In this document: piece after piece, positions 35,401 to 44,199 of the stretch
How the letters are laid out: each line of letters opens with the position of its first letter
How positions within the stretch are numbered: the stretch's first letter is position 1
Origin: an uncultured Monoglobus sp.
GTDB taxonomy: Bacteria; Bacillota; Clostridia; Monoglobales; Monoglobaceae
Direction: 5' to 3'
Length of the DNA stretch: 64,000 nt
NCBI GenBank assembly: GCA_947630505.1
Contig: CANRHV010000007.1
Coordinates: 1 to 64,000, forward strand
Notes under the pieces: model-generated
The model's input: the letters and a program-made list of their open reading frames with translations, nothing else
Told to the model about the DNA's origin: nothing
Database searches by the model: none
Position numbers and translations under genes: made by a program

Positions 35401-37059
35401 GTAAACTATCGACGTGGGACTTTGAGTCGACTCGCCGTTTTTGTTGTACGCCCTCGCCGACAGATAATGCGTGCCGGGGCTGAGGTCCATGTTCAAGTTA
35501 GCGCTGTTTCCCACGCATATATTACAGCTCCTATCGCCATCGTAGATCTCTATGTAATCTATCTCGGGATCGCCGGCTTTCGCGGGCGTTGCCGAAACAT
35601 TGTATTCAAAAGGCTCGCCCGACACGGCGGTCGTCCAGTTGTCCGCCGCTCCGTCGATCGTGTTGATCTCAAGGCCCGAAACCGTGACGGTAGGATTTGA
35701 GGGCGGGTTCTCGGACATCGTTTCGGTCATGTCGTTGACATACGCCTCGATCCATGTGTAACCGTCATGCTTTCCGCCGTTTGAAACTATGTCGGTCTCG
35801 CGGGCGGTTCCCATGCCGTTTGTGGTCTTCCAGTTTTGAGGAATAGAGAACACGCGGCGCTCCAGCTTAAACTCGGGAACTCCTCCGACCTCCTCGGCCG
35901 AATTGATTATGCGGCCGGTGCCGTTTTTGACGTCGTTTACGATCCTCGCGTCCACCGCGTCACGCCTCGGCAGCGACGCGCCCACGGTCTTGAGCACCGT
36001 CTCGTATGCTTCCTCGGCGGTCTGAGTGTTTATCTCGTATTCACCCATGCTATCGGGCTCGTCGGCCATATTGCCGTATTGAGGATTTTTGACGCCATTT
36101 ATATTATCGGCTGTGACATCCGGATAACCCTCCACATAGTTGCCCTTGAAGCAAAAATTGGTCAAATTTAAATAATCCTGCGCGTACGAGCCCGACACCT
36201 CGAAAATTCTGTCGCGTATGCCGTGCGCGGTCCCGGGGCCGTATTTATAATAATTGTTTATCCAGTTTATAGAAAACGGGCCCTGCGAGTCGTTGGGGTC
36301 TGAGTAGTACGGCTCTCCGCCGTAGGCCGAGTTGGTTTTTCCCCAGTCGTAGATCACGTTGTTTCTGACATCGGTGCGCTTCAGGCATCTGTCAAGACGC
36401 GGGGTCCTGCTGTCGTGATGAGCGAACAGATTGTGATGAAGGGAGCAGTTTTCACCGCCGAATATTCCGCCGTAGCCGTGAGCGCCCTTCGCGTGGCTGG
36501 ACATTCTGAGACTCTCGGACGAAATCGTGTTCTGCACCGTCACGTTTGAGCCCTTGTACAGCGTCAGCAATTCGTCGATGCCCCAGCTTACCGAGCAGTG
36601 GTCCACGATAACGTCGCAGCCCGAACCGCCCAGACCGTCGTGCTCGCGGTCGGTGTTTTTGCTTGTGGGGCGGATTCTGAGATATCGGATTATATTGTCG
36701 TTTCCGACCATCACGTCATATCCGGTGATAACGACGCCGTCACCGGGCGCTGTCTGACCGAGTATTGTCAGGCCGCTGCTCATTCTTATCTGACTGTAAA
36801 GCTCGATAACTCCGCTGACGTCGAACACGATTATTCTGCCGGAACGCGACACCGCGTCGCGGAACGAGCCCTCTCCCGAATCGTTGAGATTAGTCACATG
36901 ATAAACCGAAAGACTGTTTTGCGCTCTGGCGCCGACCGCGTATTTGCCGCCGCCCTCCGCGCCGGGAAATGCGAGCAGGTCGCCCTCGGCCGAAGCGCCG
37001 CCGCACAAAACCGCGCATAGAGTAAAAATACACATAAAAAATAAGCTTATTCTTTTCAT
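32476..37059 (-). CDS. Very large multidomain secreted pectate-lyase-like protein (1527 aa)
   Basis: Signal peptide (SLFFMCIFTLCAVLCGGASA) then a PL1-like beta-helix (about 28-420: FPGAEGGGKYAVGARAQ, DHCSVSWGIDELLTLY, SSHAKGAHGYGGIFGG), an Ig-like domain, a concanavalin-like DUF1349 domain (about 600-770, GLMLRESLEPGARMVM), GEIQNGSIDIS and MPDCDVVITASF repeats typical of surface proteins, a CBM-like beta-sandwich (about 1150-1310, IDWNVYIPASGCYKLLVLGN), a long Pro/Thr/Ser tandem-repeat linker and a C-terminal beta domain. No LPXTG sorting signal is seen. It likely cleaves and holds plant pectin outside the cell. Catalytic part is paralogous to 27449-30613. It has its own promoter and regulatory repeats. 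Confidence 0.88.
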   Translation of the reverse strand: MKRISLFFMCIFTLCAVLCGGASAEGDLLAFPGAEGGGKYAVGARAQNSLSVYHVTNLNDSGEGSFRDAVSRSGRIIVFDVSGVIELYSQIRMSSGLTILGQTAPGDGVVITGYDVMVGNDNIIRYLRIRPTSKNTDREHDGLGGSGCDVIVDHCSVSWGIDELLTLYKGSNVTVQNTISSESLRMSSHAKGAHGYGGIFGGENCSLHHNLFAHHDSRTPRLDRCLKRTDVRNNVIYDWGKTNSAYGGEPYYSDPNDSQGPFSINWINNYYKYGPGTAHGIRDRIFEVSGSYAQDYLNLTNFCFKGNYVEGYPDVTADNINGVKNPQYGNMADEPDSMGEYEINTQTAEEAYETVLKTVGASLPRRDAVDARIVNDVKNGTGRIINSAEEVGGVPEFKLERRVFSIPQNWKTTNGMGTARETDIVSNGGKHDGYTWIEAYVNDMTETMSENPPSNPTVTVSGLEINTIDGAADNWTTAVSGEPFEYNVSATPAKAGDPEIDYIEIYDGDRSCNICVGNSANLNMDLSPGTHYLSARAYNKNGESTQSPTSIVYVKSADTPEGFTHTQIGAPPYGAAGSSWTSGTNIGLLGSGRLGASNGSEINGVAQDSCDFMYKEISGDFDMTVKLEKMPSVDNGSSSGLMLRESLEPGARMVMAADGWLKYGENVRVMSRNSENALSTVTWLSGIMNNSSYSTDKYPLPKYMRIQREDDKITVSVSDGGRNWTDNMRQPQSVTLSGLSDTVYVGLAADSGQPATSPIKEYMSESLFSNLNIESTEPTPAPTATPDPIHAVNVGEIQNGSIDISQNNAMAGTMVRFSAAPDPGYFTDSVTVTAADGRDIYVTRDDTSCMFIMPDCDVVITASFLPEGSATSEPKPKPKFKVKASVPGGGGILRISAAGGVYEALSETFNGDSITDRDFLLIGGDTYRLGSERDLGTITFRGRWEVNNTEVEGSTLKIIDALDGFFLNSNTKPTERISGGVALFSPTISATVNINVYSRSSIYRNFFVFDITDDKYVIEDEAESYGAITPFSFDCEEGHEYYIAFKNGYFGFTDITIGTGAEITAEDKVNILAVPNSGFKTKSVSLSIPGIALGKESENEYSFKMPGADVSVLGEFESTATPTPAPTPTPTPEITPEPYVQKPLVVEAREIASGGMTPNSEKYSWTGAETSEYREIFGNPLEERFTSNFINMQSPNKRIDWNVYIPASGCYKLLVLGNEYNDRYYTADMDAVENAEPKAIKPAKMALRSDDPGNNNHTALTVTEYYFEDEIQPGNHTVGITAHSDGKSRNICAAALVRYGGAEPPVVVTPEPIKTPNPTDTPEPSGTPNPTDTPNPTDTPEPSGTPNPTDTPNPTNMPEPSGTPNPTNMPEPSGTPNPTNMPEPSGTPNPTDTPEPSGTLKPTNMPEPSGTPKPTDTPEPSGTPVPTNPPEPSDTPHPDEGYEIVSAESESDGTNVTVSGGSEDALLVAAKYDAAGVLIDFKILNISGAGTYKLDGFTVSGDESAKFFIWNTLGAISPLSEPYEIKK
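32740..33125. repeat. In-frame minisatellite coding a Pro/Thr-rich linker
   Basis: Units of 18 and 36 bp repeat about a dozen times; on the minus strand they code PNPTDTPEPSGT-type units with TDT/TNM and TPEP/MPEP variants. Because the units are multiples of three, copy-number changes keep the frame and would change linker length. Confidence 0.9.
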
Positions 37060-37110
37060 AGATCCACCTCATAAGAAAAATTTTTATTACGCATGTAATA
37101 AGCACATTTT

Positions 37111-37139
37111 ATTATAACATGCTTATCAAATTTTTGCAA
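37111..37139 (-). promoter_or_regulatory. Promoter of the large pectate lyase gene
   Basis: On the minus strand TTGCAA (37139-37134), 17 nt, TATAAT (37116-37111). The start near 37104 gives a leader of about 45 nt. Confidence 0.75.
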
Positions 37140-37154
37140 TAGCTTATTAAACAA

Positions 37155-37215
37155 TAATATGACATAAATAACCATAATTTTGACATATATAACAATTATT
37201 TTGATATAAATAAGC
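37155..37215. promoter_or_regulatory. Three direct repeats at 21-bp spacing between pectate lyase and gltX
   Basis: TGACATAAATAAC at 37160, TGACATATATAAC at 37181 and TGATATAAATAAG at 37202: exact 21-bp steps, two helical turns. The -35 of the pectate lyase promoter begins at 37139, again 21 bp away, so all lie on one face of the helix. This looks like an activator array for the lyase. Confidence 0.6.
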
Positions 37216-37251
37216 TTGTGTTACATAATTATAAAATTAAACTTCCCGCCC

Positions 37252-37280
37252 TTGACTTATTTCGCAAATAATAGTAAAAT
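37252..37280 (+). promoter_or_regulatory. Promoter of the gltX operon
   Basis: TTGACT (37252-37257), 17 nt, TAAAAT (37275-37280), start near 37287, then AAGGAG before ATG 37316. Confidence 0.7.
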
Positions 37281-37315
37281 ATATAAGATATATTATTTTA
37301 AGGAGACATAATGCG

Positions 37316-38953
37316 ATGAATAAAAATACAGAGCTCGCGGAGCTGCTTTTCGGTCACATAACCGAGAGCCCCGAATATTATGAAAATAAGTACCCTAAAA
37401 GGAACCTGCCCGAGGGGGCGGTCGTATCAAGAATAGGCCCCAGCCCCACGGGATTTGTGCATCTGGGGAATCTTTACAACGCGATAATAGGCGAGCGCCT
37501 GGCACACCGAAGCGGCGGCACCTTCTTCCTCCGCGTTGAGGACACCGACGCCAAACGCGAGGTCGAGGGCGCGGTCGAGCTGGTTATCTCGGCTATGGAC
37601 TTTTTCGGGATAAAATTCGACGAGGGCGCGACCGCGGACGGTGACAGCGGAAGCTACGGCCCCTACCGTCAGCGGCTGCGCAAGGAGATCTACCAGTGTT
37701 TCGCAAAGAAATTGGTTGAGATGGGCATGGCATACCCATGCTTCTGCACAGAACAGGAGCTCAAGGAAATGCGCGAGGAGCAGATCTCCAAAAAGCTGAA
37801 CTTCGGCTACTACGGCGAATGGGCAAAATGCCGCGGCCTTTCGCTTGACGAGATAAAGACAAGAATCGAAAACGGCGAGCCCTATGTGCTGCGCTTTCGC
37901 TCAAACGGTGACGAGAAGAACCACATAGAGGTGTTTGACGGCATACGCGGCACTCTGAAGCTTTCGGAAAACTATCAGGATTTTGTGCTGCTCAAATCCG
38001 ACGGCATACCCACCTACCACTTCGCGCACGTTATCGACGACCACCTTATGCGCACGACCCACGTCGTCCGCGGCGAGGAATGGCTGGCGACGCTGCCGAT
38101 ACACGTTCAGCTGTTTGACACGCTGGGCTTTGAGCGCCCGATATACTGCCACACCGCCGTGCTGATGAAGATGGACGGCGGCACCAAGCGCAAGCTCTCA
38201 AAGCGCAAGGACCCCGAACTGGGTCTTGAGTACTACCGCGCCGAGGGCTACGCGCCCCGCGCCGTCTGGGAATATCTGCTGACCGTGCTGAATTCCAATT
38301 TTGAGGAATGGCGGGCCGAGAATCCCGACGCGCCGATCGACGACTTTGAGTTCACGCTTGAAAAAATGAGCAGCTCGGGCGCGCTGTTTGACATAATGAA
38401 ATTTGAGGACGTGAGCCGCGAGGTCCTGCTGAGGACAAAGGCGGCCGACATATATGACGAGTTCGCCGAGTGGCTAAAAGAGTACGACCCCGAGTTTTAT
38501 GATATCTTCACCCGAGACAGGGAATACTCGGAAAAGATAATAGACGTTGGCAGAAACGGCGCCAGACCGCGAAAAGACCTGACGAGCTGGAAGCAGGCGA
38601 GAGAGTTCCTGTCGTTCTACTTCCCCGAGACGTTTAAGCTTGAGGACGAGTATCCCGAGCGCGTGTCCGACGAGGACAGAAAAGAGATATTCCGCCGCTA
38701 CCTCGAGACATTCGACATAAACGACGACAATCAGCAATGGTTCCAGAAGATACGCGACATCACGGCCGATATGGGCTACGCGGTGAAGCCCAAGGACTTC
38801 AAAAAGAATCCCGACATGTACAAGGGCAGCGTCAGCGACGTCAGCTCGGTCATCCGCGTGGCGCTGACCGGACGGACAAACTCCCCCGACCTGTGGGAGA
38901 TCTGTCATATAATCGGCGAGGATGAAATGCGGAGAAGAATAGAGAACGCGTAA
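37316..38953 (+). CDS. gltX: Glutamyl-tRNA synthetase
   Basis: 545 residues, class I. The HIGH-type motif lies in SRIGPSPTGFVHLGNLYNA (about 41-58) and the KMSKS-type motif in KRKLSKRKDPE (about 292-301). The C-terminal anticodon-binding region follows. It charges tRNA-Glu, and in species without GlnRS may also feed the Gln transamidation route. It is the first gene of a tight five-gene unit (gaps of 18-28 nt, one overlap): gltX, metG-like, dgt-like, lrp, aminotransferase. Start chosen by AAGGAG about 13 nt upstream. Confidence 0.96.
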   Translation: MNKNTELAELLFGHITESPEYYENKYPKRNLPEGAVVSRIGPSPTGFVHLGNLYNAIIGERLAHRSGGTFFLRVEDTDAKREVEGAVELVISAMDFFGIKFDEGATADGDSGSYGPYRQRLRKEIYQCFAKKLVEMGMAYPCFCTEQELKEMREEQISKKLNFGYYGEWAKCRGLSLDEIKTRIENGEPYVLRFRSNGDEKNHIEVFDGIRGTLKLSENYQDFVLLKSDGIPTYHFAHVIDDHLMRTTHVVRGEEWLATLPIHVQLFDTLGFERPIYCHTAVLMKMDGGTKRKLSKRKDPELGLEYYRAEGYAPRAVWEYLLTVLNSNFEEWRAENPDAPIDDFEFTLEKMSSSGALFDIMKFEDVSREVLLRTKAADIYDEFAEWLKEYDPEFYDIFTRDREYSEKIIDVGRNGARPRKDLTSWKQAREFLSFYFPETFKLEDEYPERVSDEDRKEIFRRYLETFDINDDNQQWFQKIRDITADMGYAVKPKDFKKNPDMYKGSVSDVSSVIRVALTGRTNSPDLWEICHIIGEDEMRRRIENA

Positions 38954-38978
38954 ACCTGCTGATACAAAGGAGGAAATT

Positions 38979-41018
38979 ATGGGCAAGAAGGACAAGAAAA
39001 ATCAAAACAACGAGCGGTTCAGACCCAAGAAAGTTAATATATTCGACCTACCGCGCCCCGAATTCCCCAAGCGGGCGGTCATAACGGGCGGTATGCCCTA
39101 CGGCAACAAACAGCTGCACTTCGGCCATGTGGGCGGAGTGTTCGTGCAGGCTGACTGCCTGGCAAGGTTCCTGAGAGACAGGATCGGAAAGGACAACGTC
39201 ATATTCGTGTCGGGCACCGACTGCTACGGCTCGCCCATCGTTGAGAGCTACCGCAAGCTCCGCGAGGACGGGGAGTTTGACGGCACCATCGAGGACTTTG
39301 TGCGCATGAACCACGAGAGCCAGAAAGATACTCTTGAAAAATACGGGATAAGCCTGAGCCTGTTCGGAGCCTCGGGTCTTGACGAGGCGAAGGATATCCA
39401 CGCCGAGGTCAGCCGCGAGCTGATGGAGACCTGGTACAAAAACGGGCACCTTGAAAAAATGGCGACGTCGCAGTTCTATGACGCCAAGGCGGGTCAGTTC
39501 TTAAACGGCAGGCAGGTCGTGGGCAAATGTCCCGTGGACAAGTGCCAGAGCGACAAGGCATACGCCGACGAGTGTTCTCTCGGGCACCAGTATATGCCCG
39601 CCGACCTTATTGACCCCAAAAGCACGATAACCGGGGAGACCCCCGAAATGCGCGACGTTACCAACTGGTACATCGACCTGACCAAGTTTTCGGATCTGCT
39701 CAAAGATTTTGCCGAGGGGCTCAAATCCAAAGAAAACTCCCGCGCCCTGGTTTATAACACCATCAGCGAGTTTATGCTGCCCCCGATGATATACGTCAAG
39801 AACGATTTTCTTGAGGGATACGAGGCGATAAAAGATAAAATGCCCGAGCATAAGCTCATAGTTGACGAGAAAAAATCCTCATTCACCCTTGAGTTTAAAA
39901 ATCTGAATGACCGCGACAGCGCGAAGGACCTGCTGAACGAGAACGGGATCAGGTTCCGCGCAGGCAAAACGCTTGTGCCCTTCCGCCTGACCGGAAACAT
40001 TGAGTGGGGAGTTCCCGCGCCGGTGCTCGAAGGCGAGGACGGGCTGACTATCTGGGTTTGGCCCGAGTCGCTTTGGGCGCCCATATCCTTCACCAAAACC
40101 TATTTAAAGCAGCAGGGCAAGCCCGACGATGAATGGGAAAAATACTGGCTGAGCCGCGACGCGGAAGTATATCAATTTATCGGCCAGGACAATATATATT
40201 TCTACGGCATAGCCGAGCCGGCAATGTTCATGGCGCTACAGGGAAAGGACAACATCACCGCCGAGCCGAAGGACGGACAGATGGCGATGCCCACACTGGT
40301 GGCGAACAACCACATTTTGTTCCTCAACAAAAAGGCCAGCAGCAGCGGCGACGTGAAGCCGCCCATGGCTGCCGATCTGCTCAAGCATTACACCGCCGAG
40401 CAGCTGCGCGCTCACTTTTTGGGACTGGGCCTCAGCCTAAAGAGCGTGAGCTTCAGGCCGAAGCCGCTGAACCCCGACGCGAATGAGAAGGATCCCGATC
40501 CGGTGGAGCGCGAGGGCAAAATGCTGTCGGGCGTGTTCAACCGCGTGGCCCGCTCCTGCTTCTACACGATACAAAAATACGGCGAATCGAAGCTGCCAAT
40601 GGGACGCGTTTCGGACGAGGTGCTGCGTTACGCAAAAGAGACGATACTCAAATACGAGAGGTTCATGTATAAGTTCGAGTTCCACTCGATCATGAGCCTG
40701 ATGGACACATATATCAGAGACGCCAACAAATACTGGGCGAAAAACATCAGGGAGACCGAGAGCGACGAGACCGCCAGGAACCAAGTCATCACAGACACGC
40801 TGCACATGGTGAAAACCGCCATGACGCTGATGCACCCGATAGCGCCCGAGGGAACAGAGCTTTTGAGGGAATATCTGGCTCTGCCCGAGGAGATCTGGAA
40901 CTGGGAGCATATCTTTGAGACGCTGACCGAGTTCTGCGGAGCAATGGGCGAGACCGAGCATTCGATCAAGTTCTTAGAGCCTCGGTTCGACTTTTTCCCG
41001 ATGAAACAAAAACAATAA
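38979..41018 (+). CDS. Methionyl-tRNA synthetase-like class I tRNA ligase
   Basis: 679 residues from ATG 38979 with AAAGGAGG upstream. The first motif is PYGNKQLHFGHVGGVFVQAD (HFGH for HIGH), a zinc knot follows (KCPVDKCQSDKAYADECSLG), then WGVPAP, QDNIYFYG and the KMSKS-like KKASSSGD. There is a basic N-terminal extension and an inserted domain at about 280-345 (KLIVDEKKSSFTLEFKNL). The C-terminal helical anticodon domain is present. It is MetRS-like but diverged in both signature motifs, so it may be the main MetRS of this lineage or a second, specialised ligase. Confidence 0.85.
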   Translation: MGKKDKKNQNNERFRPKKVNIFDLPRPEFPKRAVITGGMPYGNKQLHFGHVGGVFVQADCLARFLRDRIGKDNVIFVSGTDCYGSPIVESYRKLREDGEFDGTIEDFVRMNHESQKDTLEKYGISLSLFGASGLDEAKDIHAEVSRELMETWYKNGHLEKMATSQFYDAKAGQFLNGRQVVGKCPVDKCQSDKAYADECSLGHQYMPADLIDPKSTITGETPEMRDVTNWYIDLTKFSDLLKDFAEGLKSKENSRALVYNTISEFMLPPMIYVKNDFLEGYEAIKDKMPEHKLIVDEKKSSFTLEFKNLNDRDSAKDLLNENGIRFRAGKTLVPFRLTGNIEWGVPAPVLEGEDGLTIWVWPESLWAPISFTKTYLKQQGKPDDEWEKYWLSRDAEVYQFIGQDNIYFYGIAEPAMFMALQGKDNITAEPKDGQMAMPTLVANNHILFLNKKASSSGDVKPPMAADLLKHYTAEQLRAHFLGLGLSLKSVSFRPKPLNPDANEKDPDPVEREGKMLSGVFNRVARSCFYTIQKYGESKLPMGRVSDEVLRYAKETILKYERFMYKFEFHSIMSLMDTYIRDANKYWAKNIRETESDETARNQVITDTLHMVKTAMTLMHPIAPEGTELLREYLALPEEIWNWEHIFETLTEFCGAMGETEHSIKFLEPRFDFFPMKQKQ

Positions 41019-41036
41019 ACTAACGGAGGATAATTC

Positions 41037-42446
41037 ATGAACTGGAACAAGCTTCTGTCCGACGAGCGCGCGGGAGGACGCCGCAAAAAGCAGTCCGACG
41101 ATCTGCGCACCGAATTTCAGAGGGACTACCACCGAATAATCGGCAGCGCCTCGTTCCGCAGACTGCAGGACAAGACGCAGGTGTTCCCGCTTGACAAAAG
41201 CGACTTTGTGCGCACGAGGCTGACGCATTCGCTTGAGGTGTCGTCGTTCGCCAAGTCGCTAGGGCAGTCCTGCTTCACGAGAATAATAAAAGACAATATC
41301 GACCCCGAGGTCGACGAGAGCGTGAAAGACGCGACGTGCAGCATACTCGAATGCGCCGGGCTGCTCCACGATATCGGCAACCCGCCCTTCGGGCATTTCG
41401 GCGAGACCGCGATCCGCGACTGGTTCTCGGAAAACCTTGACAGACTTGACCCAAACGGCATACTGTCCCCTCAGATGCGGGGCGACCTTTTGAATTTCGA
41501 GGGCAACGCCCAGGCGCTACGGCTGCTTACCAAGCTCCATTACTTAGTAGACGAGAACGGCATGCGCCTGACCTACGCGCTACTTAACACGATAATTAAA
41601 TATCCTGTGCCGTCCGTCGGTATCGACAAAAACAGCGGAAACATAAAAAACAAAAAGATGGGTTATTATTACGCCGAGAGCGATCTGTTTGAGGATATAA
41701 CAAGCTCCACGGGCGCCGGAAACATGCGTTATCCGCTGACCTATCTTCTGGAGGCGGCCGACGATATAGCCTACAAGACCGCAGATATCGAGGACGCGGT
41801 CAAAAAAGGCCTGATCTCATTTGAAGATTTAATTGGCGACCTCAAAAGCGAGCGGTACTCGGGCGCCTGCCGAAACGACGAGGAAAAGGCGGAATACGAG
41901 GCCCTTGTCGAAAAGCTCGCCGAGCTGAGAAAGCGCTCCGAGACAAGGGGCGTGTCGGGTCCCGATGTCAACGCGGTCCAGAACTGGATCATCCACGTTC
42001 AGACCTATCTGCTGCGCCGCGCCACACGAAGCTTTTGCGACAACTACGCCGCGATAATGAGCGGGAGCTTCGCTTCCGATCTGCTGTCTGCCTCAAAAGC
42101 GCGTCCAATATCCGAGGCGCTGAGCGACATAGCCTACAAGCGGGCGTTCTTGTCAAAGCAGATACTGCGCACCGAGATCGCCGCGGGGACCATGCTCGAC
42201 TTTCTGCTTGACAAACTGGCTTACGCGGCCGTGGATTTTGACACCGACAAAAAGCTTTCGTCGATCGACAAAAAGCTGATGAGCATAATTTCGGATAATT
42301 ACATACAGAACTACAGATTTTATTCAAAGGACAAAGACGAGGGCGAAAAGCTGTATCTCAGGCTGCTGCTTGTGACCGACTCGATCTGCGGCATGACCGA
42401 CAGCTACGCCAAAACGCTGTATCAAGAGCTGAGCGGTATCAGCTGA
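41037..42446 (+). CDS. dgt: dNTP triphosphohydrolase (dGTPase-like HD protein)
   Basis: 469 residues. The HD-domain metal ligands are seen in RTRLTHSLEVSSFAK, GLLHDIGNPPFGHFGE and later EAADDIAYKTADIEDAV, the order expected for dGTPase/SAMHD-type enzymes. They hydrolyse dNTPs to nucleosides and triphosphate, keeping dNTP pools in balance; some relatives protect against phage. It sits inside the gltX operon (18 nt after the tRNA ligase gene), which suggests housekeeping expression. Confidence 0.92.
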   Translation: MNWNKLLSDERAGGRRKKQSDDLRTEFQRDYHRIIGSASFRRLQDKTQVFPLDKSDFVRTRLTHSLEVSSFAKSLGQSCFTRIIKDNIDPEVDESVKDATCSILECAGLLHDIGNPPFGHFGETAIRDWFSENLDRLDPNGILSPQMRGDLLNFEGNAQALRLLTKLHYLVDENGMRLTYALLNTIIKYPVPSVGIDKNSGNIKNKKMGYYYAESDLFEDITSSTGAGNMRYPLTYLLEAADDIAYKTADIEDAVKKGLISFEDLIGDLKSERYSGACRNDEEKAEYEALVEKLAELRKRSETRGVSGPDVNAVQNWIIHVQTYLLRRATRSFCDNYAAIMSGSFASDLLSASKARPISEALSDIAYKRAFLSKQILRTEIAAGTMLDFLLDKLAYAAVDFDTDKKLSSIDKKLMSIISDNYIQNYRFYSKDKDEGEKLYLRLLLVTDSICGMTDSYAKTLYQELSGIS

Positions 42447-42474
42447 AAAACCGCGATGAAAGGAGTTTTATTTT

Positions 42475-42972
42475 ATGTCTGACACGTTAAAAAGCAAAAT
42501 TCTTGACATTCTGCACAGCGACTGCAGAACAACAAACGAGGAGATCGCCAAGATGACGGGAGCCGAGCCCGAACGCGTGGCCGAGCTTATCAAACAGATG
42601 GAGGATGACGGCGTTATCATGGGCTACGGCGCTAAGGTCAACTGGGACAAAGCCTCGGGCGCTGACTCGGTGACCGCGTATATCGAGCTTCGGGTGACGC
42701 CGATGGAGAGCCTGGGCTTTGACAGAATAGCCGAGCGCATATATCAATATCCCGAGGTCAAGTCGGTCAACCTGATGAGCGGAAGCTATGACTTCGGAAT
42801 CACGATCGAGGGCGCCAATATCCGAGAGATCTCGTCGTTCATATCCGAGCATCTCGCCACCATGAACTCGGTTGTGGGCACCGCGACCCACTTTGTTTTA
42901 AAACGCTACAAATTCGACGGGGTCGTGTGCAAGCTCCCCGATGACGACGACAGGGAGGTAATTTCACTATGA
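42475..42972 (+). CDS. Lrp/AsnC-family transcriptional regulator
   Basis: 165 residues with an N-terminal winged helix (ILDILHSDCRTTNEEIAKMT, then RVAELIKQMEDDGVIMGY) and a C-terminal RAM ligand-binding domain (VTAYIELRVTP, VKSVNLMSGSYDFGITIEG). Lrp-type proteins form octamers and respond to amino acids. Its stop overlaps the start of the aminotransferase gene by 4 nt, a common pair in Clostridia, so it probably senses the amino acid handled by that enzyme. AAGGAG precedes the start. Confidence 0.92.
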   Translation: MSDTLKSKILDILHSDCRTTNEEIAKMTGAEPERVAELIKQMEDDGVIMGYGAKVNWDKASGADSVTAYIELRVTPMESLGFDRIAERIYQYPEVKSVNLMSGSYDFGITIEGANIREISSFISEHLATMNSVVGTATHFVLKRYKFDGVVCKLPDDDDREVISL

Positions 42973-44156
42973 GCTCAAAGTTTGATCCCCGAGCCATGGT
43001 GAACCGCACGGTGTCGGAAATGCCGCCCTCGGGAATAAGGCGCTTTTTCGATATCGCGGCCGAGATGAAGGACTGCATCTCTCTGGGCGTGGGCGAGCCC
43101 GATTTTGTGACGCCCTGGCACATCAGGGACAAGGGCATATACTCCCTCGAAAAAGGGCACACCCACTACACCTCAAACTCGGGACTTAAAGAGCTGAGGA
43201 TCGAGATCAGCAAATATATGGAGCGCCGCTTCGGTTTGGAATACGACCCGCTGACCCAGTCGGTCGTGACCGTTGGCGGCAGCGAGGCGATAGACCTTTT
43301 TCTGCGCGCCACGCTTGAGCGCGGCGACGAGGTTTTGGTCTGCGAGCCGAGCTTCGTGTGCTACAAGCCGCTTGTGCAGCTGGCGGGCGGAGTTCCGATC
43401 GCAATCGAGACCAAGGCGGAAAATGATTTCCGTTTGACCGCCGACGAGCTTAAAGCCGCGATAACGCCCAAAACCCGCGTTCTGGTGCTGCCCTATCCCA
43501 ACAATCCGACGGGCGCGATCATGACCCGCGCCGACCTTGAGGAAATAGCCGACGTGCTGCGCGGCACAAACATCATGGTGCTGTCCGACGAGATATACGC
43601 CGAGCTTACATACGGCGATGAGAGGCACGTGTCTATCGCGGAGCTTGACGATATGTACGACCGCACCGTTATTGTCAGCGGCTTTTCAAAGAGCTACGCC
43701 ATGACCGGCTGGAGACTGGGTTACGCGCTTGGGCACCCCGCGCTGATAAAGGCTATGACAAAGGTACACCAGTACGCGATAATGTCGGCGCCCACGACGG
43801 CGCAGTACGCGGCGATCGAGGCGCTGAGAAACGGCGACCGCGACATCAAGATCATGCGCGACGACTACAACTACCGCAGGCAGGTCATAGTGGACGGCTT
43901 TAACGCCATAGGCCTCGAGTGCTTCGAGCCCAAGGGCGCGTTCTACTGCTTCCCCTGCATCAAAAGCTCGGGTATGGACTCCAACACGTTCTGCGAGACC
44001 CTGCTCCACAGCAAAAAGCTGGCGGTCGTTCCCGGCAACGCCTTCGGCGAGAGCGGCGAGGGCTTTATACGCTGCTCCTACGCCTATTCGATAAAAAACA
44101 TCAACGAGGCCTTAAACCGCGTCGAGGCATTTATGCGCGAAATAAGAAAAAAATAA
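42969..44156 (+). CDS. PLP-dependent class I/II aminotransferase
   Basis: 395 residues, ATG overlapping the lrp stop (ATGA). Fold type I with LPYPNNPTGAIM (Asn contact to PLP), SDEIYAELTY and the Schiff-base Lys at about 241 in VSGFSKSYAMTGWRLGY; Arg near the C-terminus (EGFIRCSYAYS) binds the substrate carboxylate. It belongs to the aspartate/aromatic aminotransferase-like group. The exact amino donor is not readable. Translational coupling to the Lrp-type regulator suggests feedback by its substrate. Confidence 0.93.
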   Translation: MSSKFDPRAMVNRTVSEMPPSGIRRFFDIAAEMKDCISLGVGEPDFVTPWHIRDKGIYSLEKGHTHYTSNSGLKELRIEISKYMERRFGLEYDPLTQSVVTVGGSEAIDLFLRATLERGDEVLVCEPSFVCYKPLVQLAGGVPIAIETKAENDFRLTADELKAAITPKTRVLVLPYPNNPTGAIMTRADLEEIADVLRGTNIMVLSDEIYAELTYGDERHVSIAELDDMYDRTVIVSGFSKSYAMTGWRLGYALGHPALIKAMTKVHQYAIMSAPTTAQYAAIEALRNGDRDIKIMRDDYNYRRQVIVDGFNAIGLECFEPKGAFYCFPCIKSSGMDSNTFCETLLHSKKLAVVPGNAFGESGEGFIRCSYAYSIKNINEALNRVEAFMREIRKK

Positions 44157-44199
44157 ATATTACAAACAGTTTAAACTTGTGTTAACCGCTGTAATTTTC

